Positions 43,160 to 52,184 are shown, numbered from the stretch's first letter. The stretch: DNA of 64,000 bases from Flavobacterium rivuli WB 3.3-2 = DSM 21788 (GCF_000378485.1 NZ_KB899966.1:124001-188000); one strand, 5' to 3'. The notes: generated by a model not told the origin, from the letters alone. Translations and numbers: made by a program.

Positions 43160-44107
43160 CTAATCGTGATTCTCAATACTCTTATATGCTTCAATAATTT
43201 TCTTAACAAGGCGGTGGCGCACAATATCTTTATCGTCAAGATAAATAATGCCTACACCCTCTACATCTTTAAGTATAAGGATGGCCTCTTTAAGTCCGCT
43301 AATGGTGCGGCGCGGTAAATCTACCTGCCCGGGGTCGCCAGTTATCATAAATTTGGCGTTTTTGCCCATACGGGTAAGAAACATCTTCATTTGCGAGTGC
43401 GTGGTGTTTTGGGCTTCATCCAGTATTACAAAAGCATTATCAAGCGTTCGCCCACGCATAAAGGCAAGCGGTGCTATTTGTATAATCCCTTTTAATATAT
43501 AATCTTCCAGCGTTTGCGGTGGCAACATATCGCGCAGGGCATCATAAAGCGGCTGCATGTAAGGATCCAATTTTTCCTTCATATCACCCGGCAGAAAACC
43601 AAGGTTCTCCCCTGCCTCTACAGCCGGGCGTGTAAGTATAATTCGCTTAACCTGTTTTTCTTTAAGGGCTTTTACTGCAAGGGCTACACCTGTATACGTT
43701 TTACCGGTACCGGCAGGGCCTATGGCAAATACCATATCATTCTTGGCCATGTAGTCTACCAGTTTTTGCTGGTTGGGCGTCATTGCTTTAATAAGCTTGC
43801 CGCCTATGCCATGCACAAGTATCTTATCGCTTGGGTCCATGTGCTCAACATTACTGTCGCTCTGTATTACGCGCTCTATAACATTATCATCTATAGTGTT
43901 ATAGCGGGAAAAATGTTGCATGAGGCGTTTAAAACGTTTTTCGAACTCATCCAGCAATTCTTTTTCGCCAAAGGCCTTAAGCGTGGTGCCGCGGGCAACT
44001 ATCTTTAACTTAGGATAATATTTTTTAATAGTTTCAAGATGAGAATCCTGTGCTCCCCAAAAGTCTTTAGGGGCTATGTCTGTCAGTTCAATCGTACGTT
44101 CGTTCAA
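43160..44107 (-). CDS. phoH: PhoH family ATPase
   Basis: The 315-residue product is a PhoH-type ATPase. It has an N-terminal RNA-binding-like region (KLKIVARGTTLKAFGEKELLDEFEKRF) and a P-loop ATPase core with Walker A AIGPAGTGKTYTG near residue 132 and Walker B FVILDEAQNTTHSQMKMFLTRMG. The conserved RPAVEAGENLGFLPGDMKEKLDPYMQPLYDALRDML block is characteristic. PhoH proteins are linked to RNA metabolism and YbeY in other bacteria. It is a single gene divergent from the SAM hydroxide adenosyltransferase gene. Confidence 0.93.
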   Translation of the reverse strand: MNERTIELTDIAPKDFWGAQDSHLETIKKYYPKLKIVARGTTLKAFGEKELLDEFEKRFKRLMQHFSRYNTIDDNVIERVIQSDSNVEHMDPSDKILVHGIGGKLIKAMTPNQQKLVDYMAKNDMVFAIGPAGTGKTYTGVALAVKALKEKQVKRIILTRPAVEAGENLGFLPGDMKEKLDPYMQPLYDALRDMLPPQTLEDYILKGIIQIAPLAFMRGRTLDNAFVILDEAQNTTHSQMKMFLTRMGKNAKFMITGDPGQVDLPRRTISGLKEAILILKDVEGVGIIYLDDKDIVRHRLVKKIIEAYKSIENHD

Positions 44108-44150
44108 AGGCAGAGGTTTTAATTTTTAAAAATTGTAGCTATATAATTAG

Positions 44151-44158
44151 TAGCTTTG
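44151..44158 (+). promoter_or_regulatory. Candidate -7 element of the SAM adenosyltransferase gene
   Basis: TAGCTTTG fits TAnnTTTG, with a TTG at 44133-44135 15 bases upstream. The leader to ATG 44213 would be about 50 bases. Confidence 0.4.
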
Positions 44159-44212
44159 CATTCAAATTTAGTGAAATTTTAGTCGCACTTTTTAAAAGTT
44201 TTGCACAATTTT

Positions 44213-45040
44213 ATGTCAATAATTACTCTAACAACCGATTTCGGACTTAAGGACCATTTTGTGGGCGCACTTAAGGGCAAGATACTTTCCTGCTATGCTG
44301 AGGCGGCTATTGTTGACATTTCACACCACGTAGATCTATTTAACGTATCGGAAGCCAGCTACATAGTAGGTGCAGCATACGCAAGTTTCCCAGCGGGAAC
44401 GGTACACCTTATAGGGGTAGATGCCGAGCTTACCAAAGAGAACCGCCATATTGCAATGTTATGGAACGGCCACTATTTTATTTGTGCCGATAATGGCATA
44501 CTTAGCCTCCTTACAGAAAAAATTGTACCCGAAAAGATTGTTGAGATTAACATACACGACCGCGTGCCCGAAAACAGTAGCGAGATGGACGTTTTTGTTA
44601 CCGTTGCATGCCACCTTAGCAAAGGCGGGCTGCTTAACGTTATAGGGCGCGAAATTACAGAGATTAAACAAATTTACGACCTTCACCCTGTTGTATCACC
44701 AGATAATGCTACAATAAGGGGCTGTGTGGTTTACATAGACCACTTTGGGAACTGTATTACCAATATTACCAAAAGGCAGGTTAAAGAAGTTGCCAAAGGC
44801 CGGGATTTTGAGATTACCTTTAGCACTAAGAGCATTAAGGCGGTTAAAGCAGGCTATTCTGATTTTACGGTAAATGAGCGTTTTTCACTTAAAGATTATG
44901 AGGGCGAAAAACTGGCTATTTTTAATGAGGCCGGTTTTCTCGAAATTGCTATTTACCGCAGTAACCCTTCTACCGTAGGAACTGCAAAAACATTGCTTGG
45001 CCTAAAATTCAGAGATGTAGTGAGTGTAGTATTTCGTTAG
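44213..45040 (+). CDS. SAM hydroxide adenosyltransferase (DUF62)
   Basis: The 275-residue product, from ATG 44213, belongs to the DUF62 family that splits S-adenosylmethionine into adenosine and methionine using hydroxide. Signatures are TLTTDFGLKDHFVGALKGKI at the start, VDISHHVDLFNVSEASYIVG, and GCVVYIDHFGNCITNI. Related enzymes use fluoride or chloride as nucleophile, but those have extra loops that are not evident here. The physiological purpose of this hydrolysis is unclear. A TTG at 44201 is an alternative start but lacks family support. Confidence 0.92.
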   Translation: MSIITLTTDFGLKDHFVGALKGKILSCYAEAAIVDISHHVDLFNVSEASYIVGAAYASFPAGTVHLIGVDAELTKENRHIAMLWNGHYFICADNGILSLLTEKIVPEKIVEINIHDRVPENSSEMDVFVTVACHLSKGGLLNVIGREITEIKQIYDLHPVVSPDNATIRGCVVYIDHFGNCITNITKRQVKEVAKGRDFEITFSTKSIKAVKAGYSDFTVNERFSLKDYEGEKLAIFNEAGFLEIAIYRSNPSTVGTAKTLLGLKFRDVVSVVFR

Positions 45041-45129
45041 TAATTCAGATTTTAAATTTAAGAATTCAGATTGAGCTACATTTAAAGTACAGTCGCAGTT
45101 TTCAGTATCAATTGAATAACAATCCGGTT

Positions 45130-45175
45130 AAGTGTAGCTGGTTTCCCTTTAAAGAGGGGTTAGGGGTGTGTTATA
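45130..45175. repeat. Intergenic repeat-like segment
   Basis: The 192-base gap 45041-45232 holds no gene. It contains a segment ending tttaaagaggggttaggggt, a phrase that recurs in intergenic DNA of flavobacteria. I have not confirmed other copies in this genome. Confidence 0.35.
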
Positions 45176-45232
45176 TGCCAAAAAAGGCCGTTACCATAAA
45201 AATTACATTTAAATAATAAACCAAAAAACAGT

Positions 45233-45529
45233 ATGTTTGTACGCATCGTAAAAATGGGTTTCTATGAAGATAAAGTAGACGATTTCCTTGCTAATTTTGA
45301 TATTGTTAAACAGGACATACGAAACTTTGATGGTAACCGTTTTTTAGAGTTATATCGCGACAAAACAAACCCAACCGTGTTTTTTACCTACAGCTATTGG
45401 GAAACAGAAGCGCATCTGGAAGCCTACCGAAAATCGGCATTGTTTTGCGAAACATGGGCTGTTACAAAGCCCTTATTTAATAGTAAGCCAGAGGCATGGA
45501 GCGTAGATAAGCTTGTTAGCCTGCCATAA
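45233..45529 (+). CDS. Antibiotic biosynthesis monooxygenase-type (ABM) protein
   Basis: The 98-residue protein is a single ABM ferredoxin-like domain: FVRIVKMGFYEDKVDDFLANFDIVKQDIRNFDGNRFLELYRDKTNPTVFFTYSYWETEAHLEAYRKSALFCETW. Proteins of this family include quinol monooxygenases and heme-degrading enzymes, but most short members have no known substrate. It works as a dimer in known cases. It lies 43 bases before gldF on the same strand, a neighbour pair seen in flavobacteria, which does not by itself prove a role in gliding. Confidence 0.85.
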   Translation: MFVRIVKMGFYEDKVDDFLANFDIVKQDIRNFDGNRFLELYRDKTNPTVFFTYSYWETEAHLEAYRKSALFCETWAVTKPLFNSKPEAWSVDKLVSLP

Positions 45530-45572
45530 TATAATACCCTTATAAAAGGAAGTAATTAGTTTTAAAAGAAGA

Positions 45573-46298
45573 ATGAAAGCATTATTAATCAGAGAGATAA
45601 AATCCTTTTTTGGTTCGCCCATAGGTTATTTAGTTATCGCTATTTTTCTCGTCTTAAACGGGTTGTTCCTTTGGGTATTTGAAGGCGATTATAATATTTT
45701 AAACAGTGGCTTTGCCGATTTATCGCCGTTTTTTACCCTTGCCCCCTGGATACTTATTTTCCTTATACCGGCGGTAACCATGCGCAGTTTTAGCGACGAA
45801 AAAAAGCAGGGTACTTTAGAGTTACTCTTTACCCGCCCTCTTAGCATTTGGGAAATTGTAAACGGCAAGTTTTTTGGTGCACTAACACTTATTGTATTGG
45901 CGTTATTGCCTACAATAATTTACGTAGTGGTAGTGTCGCAGCTGGGCAACCCGCCCGGTAATATAGATATGGGCAGTACGCTGGCATCTTATTTTGGCCT
46001 GTTGTTCCTTATTGCAGGTTATACGGCTATTGGGGTGTTCACCTCTACCCTTTCAGAAAACCAGATCGTGGCCTTTATCATATCAGTATTTTTTTGTTTT
46101 ATACTTTATTTCGGGTTCGAGGAGCTTGCCCTATATTCGGGCAGTTTTAGTAATGTGGTAGCCTCTTTTGGTATGGATTATCATTTTAAAAGTATGAGCC
46201 GTGGCGTAATTGATACCCGCGACATTATATATTTTACCAGCATTGCCGTTTTCTTTTTATCGTTAACCGCTTATCAGCTTAAATCATTAAAAGGGTAA
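45573..46298 (+). CDS. gldF: Gliding motility ABC transporter permease GldF
   Basis: The 241-residue protein is the membrane component GldF of an ABC transporter linked to gliding motility in Flavobacterium. It has about six membrane helices with the ABC-2 type pattern: LLIREIKSFFGSPIGYLVIAIFLVLNGLFLWVF, and WILIFLIPAVTMRSFSDEKKQGTLELLFTRPLSIWEIV, the coupling helix motif. Its stop codon overlaps the gldG start by one base, so the two are translationally coupled. The ATPase GldA is not in the window. Confidence 0.93.
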   Translation: MKALLIREIKSFFGSPIGYLVIAIFLVLNGLFLWVFEGDYNILNSGFADLSPFFTLAPWILIFLIPAVTMRSFSDEKKQGTLELLFTRPLSIWEIVNGKFFGALTLIVLALLPTIIYVVVVSQLGNPPGNIDMGSTLASYFGLLFLIAGYTAIGVFTSTLSENQIVAFIISVFFCFILYFGFEELALYSGSFSNVVASFGMDYHFKSMSRGVIDTRDIIYFTSIAVFFLSLTAYQLKSLKG

Positions 46299-47962
46299 TG
46301 GACGCAAGAAAACAAAAAAACCTTAAGCAACTGGGCCTTGTTGCAGCCGCACTAATTGTAATAAACTTTGCCGGCAGCTATATTTTTAAGCGCTTTGACA
46401 TGACCGACGATAAGCGCTATACGCTGTCTGAAGCATCGATAAAAGTAATTGAGGAAGTTAAAGACCCTTTATATATTGACATTTTTTTAGGCGGCGACTT
46501 ACCACCAGAGTTTAAGCGCCTGCAAAATGAAATACGACAGGTACTGGAGGAGTATCAGGTATATAACAGCAACATCACTTTTAATTTTGTAGACCCGCTT
46601 GCCGAAGAGGAAGATGTGCAGAAGAACATACAGGAAATGTATGCCTTGGGCTTCTCTCCAACTAATATTGATATGACCCGAAAGGGAAAGAAATCACTGA
46701 TACAGATTTTCCCGTGGGCAATTGCTAATATGGGCCAGAAATCGGTGCGCATACCATTACTGGTCAACAATTTTATGACCAATAAGGATGATAACATCAA
46801 TAAATCTGTACAATTATTAGAGTACAATTTCTCTGATGCCATAACCAAGCTTGCCATAACCAGCAAAAAGAAAATTGCAGTAATAAAAGGTAACGGCGAA
46901 ATGCCCGATAAATACATGTCGGATTTCCTTATCAGTCTTAAGGAATATTATGTACTGGGCGAGTTTAACCTTGACTCTGTGCGCGGAGACAAGCAAAGAA
47001 CACTGGATAATTTAGAGCGCTTTGACCTTGCCATTATTGCTAAACCTACTGAGGCTTTTACCGATGAGGAAAAGGCAGTATTTGATCAATATATTATGAA
47101 TGGCGGCAAAACCCTGTGGATGGTAGACCGCGTAGCTGCAGATCTTGACAGCCTACGTAATGCACAGGCAACTACGCTGGCAATACCCAGGGATATTAAC
47201 CTGGACGACATGTTTTTTAAATATGGTGTACGTGTAAATGCAAACCTGGTTCAGGACCTGTTAAGTACCCCTATAACCGTACAATCGGCTAACGGCGAGG
47301 TACCTGTAGACTGGCCGTTCTCTCCTGTGGTTCGCTCGCGCGAAAACCACCCCATAAACAAGAACATTAATATAGTTAAGTTAGAATTTGCAAGCCAGAT
47401 AGATACGCTTAAAAACAACATAAAAAAAACGGTATTGCTGGAAAGTTCTGAACAATCTAAAACAGTTGGTATACCTGCGCAAATAAGCTTATATGAATTT
47501 GTAAATAAAATAAACCCAAGCCAGTTTAATAAAGGTAATCAAACTCTGGGTGTGCTGCTTGAAGGTAAATTTACATCGGTTTATGAAAACAGGATGAAGC
47601 CTGTAAAATTCAGGAATATACTGGATAAAGGTAAAGAAACCAAAATGATAGTTATTGCCGACGGCGATATTGTAAATTACAAATATGCCAACAAAAAATT
47701 ACTTACCGAAGGTATAGACCCGTGGCTGCAGCAAAACTACAGTAACAGGGAGTTTTTACTAAACTGTGTAAACTACCTTATGGACGATGAAGGCCTTGTA
47801 AAAATAAGGGGCAAAAATGTAAACCTTCGTTTTCTTGATGCAAAAAAAGTTCAGGAGGAATATACCACAACCCAAATAGTAACTATTGGGTTGCCATTGC
47901 TTATACTGGGTTTATTTGGGCTTGTATTTACATACTTACGTAAAAGGGCATACGCTAAGTAA
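46298..47962 (+). CDS. gldG: Gliding motility ABC transporter component GldG
   Basis: The 554-residue product is GldG, with an N-terminal membrane helix (LGLVAAALIVINFAGSYIF), a long periplasmic GldG/ABC-type-uncharacterised domain (KDPLYIDIFLGGDLPPEFKRLQNEIRQVLEEYQVYN; GGKTLWMVDRVAADLDSL) and a C-terminal helix (TIGLPLLILGLFGLVFTYLRKR). It works with GldF and GldA in the ABC transporter required for gliding in F. johnsoniae, where loss blocks movement. It overlaps gldF by one base and ends before a strong terminator. Confidence 0.94.
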   Translation: MDARKQKNLKQLGLVAAALIVINFAGSYIFKRFDMTDDKRYTLSEASIKVIEEVKDPLYIDIFLGGDLPPEFKRLQNEIRQVLEEYQVYNSNITFNFVDPLAEEEDVQKNIQEMYALGFSPTNIDMTRKGKKSLIQIFPWAIANMGQKSVRIPLLVNNFMTNKDDNINKSVQLLEYNFSDAITKLAITSKKKIAVIKGNGEMPDKYMSDFLISLKEYYVLGEFNLDSVRGDKQRTLDNLERFDLAIIAKPTEAFTDEEKAVFDQYIMNGGKTLWMVDRVAADLDSLRNAQATTLAIPRDINLDDMFFKYGVRVNANLVQDLLSTPITVQSANGEVPVDWPFSPVVRSRENHPINKNINIVKLEFASQIDTLKNNIKKTVLLESSEQSKTVGIPAQISLYEFVNKINPSQFNKGNQTLGVLLEGKFTSVYENRMKPVKFRNILDKGKETKMIVIADGDIVNYKYANKKLLTEGIDPWLQQNYSNREFLLNCVNYLMDDEGLVKIRGKNVNLRFLDAKKVQEEYTTTQIVTIGLPLLILGLFGLVFTYLRKRAYAK

Positions 47963-47982
47963 GCTATATATCTAAAATAAAC

Positions 47983-48018
47983 AAACCTCCTAAAAGCAAT
48001 CTTTAGGAGGTTTTTATT
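47983..48018. terminator. Bidirectional terminator after gldG
   Basis: A perfect 12-base stem (aaacctcctaaa with tttaggaggttt) with a T-run, between convergent genes. Confidence 0.9.
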
Positions 48019-48021
48019 TTA

Positions 48022-48885
48022 TTATAGTTGTTGTGTCTTTTCTAAATTAACCGTCCTGAAATCGGATGGGTTAATGTTAGTTGCATTTTTAAAAAACCTG
48101 CTAAAGTGGCCCGCATCTGTAAAGCCAAGCTCGTAGGCAATTTCCTTAACCGATAATGTTGTGTAATAAAACAGGCGTTTGGCTTCCATCAAAATACGCC
48201 CCTGTATTGTAAGCGACGGCGTCACATAGTTAAACCCCTTAAAGATACGGGCAAGTGTCTTAGGCGATTTATTAAGAAGGTCGGCATAATAACTTACCTG
48301 ATGCTCATTTTTATAATGGGTATCTACTAAAAGATTGTATTGCCTTATCAGGTCAAATCTCTCATCTTCATACACTACCCCTTCCAGATATTGCTCCTTC
48401 GCCAGTCTTGTAGTAAGGATAACAAGGCGCTTAAGCAGCATTTGCAGCATATCTGTCTGTATGGTATCTATAGTTTCATACTCCTCAATAAATAATTTTT
48501 GCAGCCCGATAATCTTTTCATGGTAATGTTCATCAAGATTTAAAAACAGGTTACCCTTAAAGCCCGAAAAAAGCAGGCCAAGGCAACTTATCTCAAAATA
48601 ATTATCTATAAGGCAGTAAAAATCCCGTGTATACTGCCATGCTGTAATAAGTTCGGGTTTTTCAAAACTAAATAACTGGCCGGAAACTAAGGGCACAATG
48701 CTATATGGTGCAAACTCATAATCAATTCCGTTAATAACCATTCGCTGCGATTGTTCACCATTTAATGCAATAGTAAGCAAATGGCGCTCGTCAGGGTCTT
48801 TTTTATGCAAATGATGTGCATTTGCAGCACAGTGTGTAAATATTAATTTACCGTTTGTTTTAGGCGATATATGGGTAAGGTGCAT
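48022..48885 (-). CDS. AraC family transcriptional regulator
   Basis: The 287-residue protein has a cupin-like N-terminal region (residues ~10-90) and a C-terminal AraC DNA-binding region: VSYYADLLNKSPKTLARIFKGFNYVTPSLTIQGRI and LSVKEIAYELGFTDAGHFSRFFKNATNINPSDFR, the two helix-turn-helix units. The signal it senses is unknown. It is divergent from the alpha/beta hydrolase gene that starts 175 bases away, so that hydrolase is its most likely target. This is a common regulator/hydrolase arrangement. Confidence 0.9.
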   Translation of the reverse strand: MHLTHISPKTNGKLIFTHCAANAHHLHKKDPDERHLLTIALNGEQSQRMVINGIDYEFAPYSIVPLVSGQLFSFEKPELITAWQYTRDFYCLIDNYFEISCLGLLFSGFKGNLFLNLDEHYHEKIIGLQKLFIEEYETIDTIQTDMLQMLLKRLVILTTRLAKEQYLEGVVYEDERFDLIRQYNLLVDTHYKNEHQVSYYADLLNKSPKTLARIFKGFNYVTPSLTIQGRILMEAKRLFYYTTLSVKEIAYELGFTDAGHFSRFFKNATNINPSDFRTVNLEKTQQL

Positions 48886-49059
48886 ATTGTTATAATTATC
48901 CGGTTGCTAAGCTACAGCTTTCCCTATTCTTAAAAATCAAACCCGTGGGATAAATTGGCATGCCTTTGAGAAAAATGTCCATCTGCTTTGTAAGCCTTAT
49001 GTCGCAACTTTGTAATGTGATTAAGAACAAATAAAATTAAACATTAAATTATTCAAAAA

Positions 49060-49812
49060 ATGAAAACGATCAAATTTTTAGCCCTCGCATTATTACTATC
49101 ATTAGGAGCATTAAACACGTATGCCCAGGAAGCAAAACCTACTATTATTTTTGTACATGGCATCTGGGCCGATGGCTCTTCTTGGAGTAACCAGATCACT
49201 GCATTGCAGGCAAAGGGTTACCCTGTAATATCTGTACAAAACCCTATAACCTCGCTGGCCGATGATGTTGCCGCCACAAAACGCGCTATAGAACAGGCAA
49301 AAGGAAAAGTTATTTTAGTAGGCCACTCATGGGGCGGCTTTGTAATTACACAGGCAGGAAACGACCCTAAAGTTGCCGGACTGGTTTTTGTAGCAGCACT
49401 GGCACCAGATCTTGATGAATCGTTAATGTCGCTATCTGCTAAAGGACCTGCGGTTACACTGGGCAATTATTTTGCACCTGTGGGTGGATTTATATACTTA
49501 ACCCAGGAGGGTGTGAAAGCAGTATTTGCACAGGATCTTAAAGAAAAAGAGCAAACCTTAATTTATGCAACACAAACACCGGGAGCACAAAATGTATTTG
49601 CAGATAAAAGCGGAGCTCCTGCCTGGAAAACAAAACCAAGCTGGTATATAGTTGCCAAAAGCGATAAAGCTATACACCCTGAACTGGAACGATTTATGGC
49701 TAAAAGGATAAATGCAAAAACTACAGAAATTGAAGCAAGCCATGTAGTAATGCTGTCGCATCCTAAAGAAGTGCTTGCAGTAATAGAAGAGGCTGCTACC
49801 GGTAAAAAATAA
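49060..49812 (+). CDS. Exported alpha/beta hydrolase
   Basis: The 250-residue product begins with a signal peptide (IKFLALALLLSLGALNTYAQ) and is an alpha/beta hydrolase of the HNL/esterase (AB hydrolase 6) group. The oxyanion strand IIFVHGIWADGSSW, the nucleophile elbow LVGHSWGGFV with Ser, the Asp region near KSDKAIHPELE and the catalytic His in EASHVVMLSHPKE are visible. Substrate unknown; related enzymes act on small esters. It is divergent from an AraC regulator and is followed by a terminator. Confidence 0.9.
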   Translation: MKTIKFLALALLLSLGALNTYAQEAKPTIIFVHGIWADGSSWSNQITALQAKGYPVISVQNPITSLADDVAATKRAIEQAKGKVILVGHSWGGFVITQAGNDPKVAGLVFVAALAPDLDESLMSLSAKGPAVTLGNYFAPVGGFIYLTQEGVKAVFAQDLKEKEQTLIYATQTPGAQNVFADKSGAPAWKTKPSWYIVAKSDKAIHPELERFMAKRINAKTTEIEASHVVMLSHPKEVLAVIEEAATGKK

Positions 49813-49842
49813 ACAGTATTTACAATGATAGCCTGAAAATAG

Positions 49843-49876
49843 AAATGCCCTGAAGAAATTACTTCGGGGCATTTTG
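49843..49876. terminator. Terminator after the alpha/beta hydrolase gene
   Basis: A 13-base stem (aaatgccctgaag with cttcggggcattt, one G-U pair) with a short T-rich tail, between convergent genes. Confidence 0.8.
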
Positions 49877-49896
49877 TATTTGGGTAATTTTATAAA

Positions 49897-50133
49897 TTAC
49901 TTTATTTCTTTCACGCCTTTTAAAAACAGCCAGCTTACAAACAATTTTTCTTCTCCCTGAAATTTAGCTGCCTGAAATTTTGGCGAAAGTATGGTAGATG
50001 CTACAAATGCCACACCAGATATCCATAAAGTGTTAGGCAGCCCTGTATATTCTTTTGCAAGAAAATAAACAATTAAAAATATTGGGGCAAAACCCAGGAA
50101 ATTATAAAGTACAGCTTTTACTTTTTTATTCAT
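49897..50133 (-). CDS. Small hypothetical membrane protein
   Basis: This 78-residue protein has two predicted membrane helices, YNFLGFAPIFLIVYFLAKEY and TLWISGVAFVASTIL, with a basic start and a soluble tail (SPKFQAAKFQGEEKLFVSWLFLKGVKEIK). I do not recognise a named family. It lies 49 bases downstream of the THUMP methyltransferase gene on the same strand and may be cotranscribed with it. A real gene seems likely because the reading frame has sensible codon use and a well-formed hydrophobic profile. Confidence 0.7.
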   Translation of the reverse strand: MNKKVKAVLYNFLGFAPIFLIVYFLAKEYTGLPNTLWISGVAFVASTILSPKFQAAKFQGEEKLFVSWLFLKGVKEIK

Positions 50134-50182
50134 TGTGCTTAATTGATAGATAATAATGGGCTTAAACGATACAGCTTAAAAA

Positions 50183-51349
50183 TTAAAGATCTTCTTCTTT
50201 AAGGTACTTATCTTTTTTACTGCCTTCATACATTTCGTATTTTACAAAACGCGTTTCGAGCTTACCGTTAAACAGTTTAATTTTGCGTGATGGCCTTAGC
50301 CCTACAAACTTAAGCGCCTCAAGGTTGGCGGTTATAAACCAGGCATTGGTACCCGGATAGCCCTGTTTTAGGGTGTCGCCTATTTCACGGTAAAAACGCT
50401 CAAGGTCTATTTCCAGCCTTTCACCATAAGGTGGGTTAAATACAATATGCAGTGGGCCACGGGTTTCTTTTTCTGTCCTGAAAAAGTCTTCCTGGGTTAT
50501 AGTAACATATTCGTCCAGGTTAGCATTCTTAATATTATCTTTTGCCTTCATTACTGCCGACGGTGCTTTGTCATATCCTTTTATGGTATAATGAAACTCG
50601 CGCACGCGCTTAAGAAGCGAATCGGTAACGGCATCAAAGAGGTCGTTATCCCAGTCGTTCCATTTCTCAAAAGCGAACTCTTTACGGTTTAAGTTAGGCG
50701 GAATGTTACACGCTATCATGGCTGCCTCGGCAAGAATGGTTCCGCTACCACACATAGGGTCAAGAAAATCGCCCTGCCCATCCCAACCGGAAAGTAACAG
50801 CATACCTGCAGCAAGTACCTCGTTTATAGGCGCAATATTAGTAGCTGTACGGTAGCCACGCTGGTTTAGCGAATTTCCGGAACTATCTAAAGCTACAGAG
50901 CATTGGTCGTTAAATATATGGAGGTTTACACGAAGGTCAGGATAATCTTTATCTACATCGGGGCGTTTGCCGTAACGGTCACGAAACTGGTCTACAATTG
51001 CATCCTTAGTTTTTAGTGCCACAAACTGCGAGTGGTTAAACTGCTCACTGTGCAATGTAACATCTACCACAAAGCTTTGGTTAGCATTAATATACTCGCT
51101 CCAGTCTATAGCCTGTATGCCTTTATATAGGGTTTGCTCGTTGTAAGCCCTGAAACTGTTTATGGGCTTTAAAATTTTAAGTGCGGTACGCAACCCCAGG
51201 TTGGCTTTATACATAAAGCCTTTATCGCCCACAAAACTAACCATACGTACACCCTGCTGTACTTCCTGTGCACCAAGTTGTTGTAATTCTTTTGCCAGTA
51301 TTTCCTCAAAACCAAAAAAGGTTTTGGCAATCATTTTAAAATTCTCCAT
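50183..51349 (-). CDS. THUMP-domain RNA methyltransferase (RlmL-like)
   Basis: The 388-residue product has an N-terminal ferredoxin-like/THUMP region (MIAKTFFGFEEILAKELQQLGAQEVQQGVRMVSF and SFVVDVTLHSEQFNHSQFVALKTKDAIVDQFRDRYG) and a C-terminal Rossmann methyltransferase. The SAM-binding FLDPMCGSGTILAEAAMIA and the catalytic NPPY motif (VFNPPYGERL) are complete. It resembles the N-terminal methyltransferase of E. coli RlmKL, which makes m2G2445 in 23S rRNA; the same target here is likely but inferred. It acts in the cytosol on RNA. No operon partner upstream. Confidence 0.9.
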   Translation of the reverse strand: MENFKMIAKTFFGFEEILAKELQQLGAQEVQQGVRMVSFVGDKGFMYKANLGLRTALKILKPINSFRAYNEQTLYKGIQAIDWSEYINANQSFVVDVTLHSEQFNHSQFVALKTKDAIVDQFRDRYGKRPDVDKDYPDLRVNLHIFNDQCSVALDSSGNSLNQRGYRTATNIAPINEVLAAGMLLLSGWDGQGDFLDPMCGSGTILAEAAMIACNIPPNLNRKEFAFEKWNDWDNDLFDAVTDSLLKRVREFHYTIKGYDKAPSAVMKAKDNIKNANLDEYVTITQEDFFRTEKETRGPLHIVFNPPYGERLEIDLERFYREIGDTLKQGYPGTNAWFITANLEALKFVGLRPSRKIKLFNGKLETRFVKYEMYEGSKKDKYLKEEDL

Positions 51350-51450
51350 TACGCCTGTATTGTATATCTAACCCTGTTAAAGGCTGGCAAAGATACAATT
51401 TTACAATTGCATGTTTATACACTTTACTAAAAGCATTATATAAGAAACAA

Positions 51451-51484
51451 AAAAAGCCTGCTTACAATGTAAACAGGCTTACTA
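51451..51484 (-). terminator. Terminator after the stress-type gene
   Basis: Stem aagcctg with caggctt, extended inside by ttac/gtaa, and an A-run before it that becomes a T-run on the minus strand. Confidence 0.75.
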
Positions 51485-51501
51485 TAAATCTCTTCAAAAT
51501 T

Positions 51502-51987
51502 TTATTCGTAGTAGTGTGTATGTACACTATCTGTATGAAGTACTTCTTTTGCTTTAGCAATTTCTTCTTCACTGCCACCTACAACCAGTACAAATTTACC
51601 GGCCTCAATATGGTCTTTAATATTTTCTATGTGGTCGTCTTTAGTAAAATATTTAGCTAATAGTGATACAAAACCACCTCCTATCAATCCGGTTTCGGCA
51701 CCTGCAAAAGCACCTGCAAGGGCTCCTGCTCCATATAATATACCTATACCCGGTATAGCAAAAAGGCCAATACCTGTAAGTAAGCCTATAACGGTACCTG
51801 CACCTATGCCCACATAAGCAGGTACATTGGTAACCTTATCTGTTTCGTCAAGGTGTAGGTTCTCTTCGTCTACTCCTGCTTTACCTATTATTGATACATC
51901 GTCAAGAGAAAAGCCGCTCGCTTTTAATTTTTTAAGTGCGTCAACCGCTTTTGCATGCGAGTCAAATATTGCAACTTGTTGTTCCAT
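51502..51987 (-). CDS. General stress protein with central glycine-zipper (DUF1269-like)
   Basis: The 161-residue protein starts with a YflT/GSP17M-type region (QQVAIFDSHAKAVDALKKLKASGFSLDDVSIIGKAG) and holds a central glycine-rich hydrophobic segment of about 50 residues (GIGAGTVIGLLTGIGLFAIPGIGILYGAGALAGAFAGAETGLIGGGF), then a soluble C-terminal domain (HIENIKDHIEAGKFVLVVGGSEEEIAKAKEVL). Such proteins are induced by stress in other bacteria and the central part may insert into membranes. The family function is unknown. It is monocistronic with its own terminator. Confidence 0.83.
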   Translation of the reverse strand: MEQQVAIFDSHAKAVDALKKLKASGFSLDDVSIIGKAGVDEENLHLDETDKVTNVPAYVGIGAGTVIGLLTGIGLFAIPGIGILYGAGALAGAFAGAETGLIGGGFVSLLAKYFTKDDHIENIKDHIEAGKFVLVVGGSEEEIAKAKEVLHTDSVHTHYYE

Positions 51988-52158
51988 AATGTTTGTTTTA
52001 AGAGTTATGTATTTTTGTCCCGGGTTAATTCAGGTGGGCTAAAGTTACTAATAATATTGACTGTTTTAGCTTAAATTGTAGTTAATATCCTGAAAAAACT
52101 TACAATATAGTAAACCATAATTTTACAGTATACTATCGTGCGTTTGTCTTTAAAAAAC

Positions 52159-52166
52159 TAAATTTG
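52159..52166 (+). promoter_or_regulatory. Candidate -7 element for the methyltransferase/ZIP/murQ run
   Basis: TAAATTTG fits TAnnTTTG, 18 bases before ATG 52185. It also overlaps the TTG at 52164, which is therefore unlikely to be a start codon. Confidence 0.5.
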
Positions 52167-52184
52167 CAGGTACATTTTATAACT

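Noticed and set aside
43514..44008. 164-residue plus-strand frame opposite phoH
   Set aside because: Fully antisense to the conserved PhoH ATPase; composition is that of a shadow frame.
50183..51349. Fusion or frameshift of the THUMP methyltransferase relative to two-domain RlmKL
   Set aside because: The single-methyltransferase form is the usual one in Bacteroidota; both key motifs are intact and no frame break is seen.
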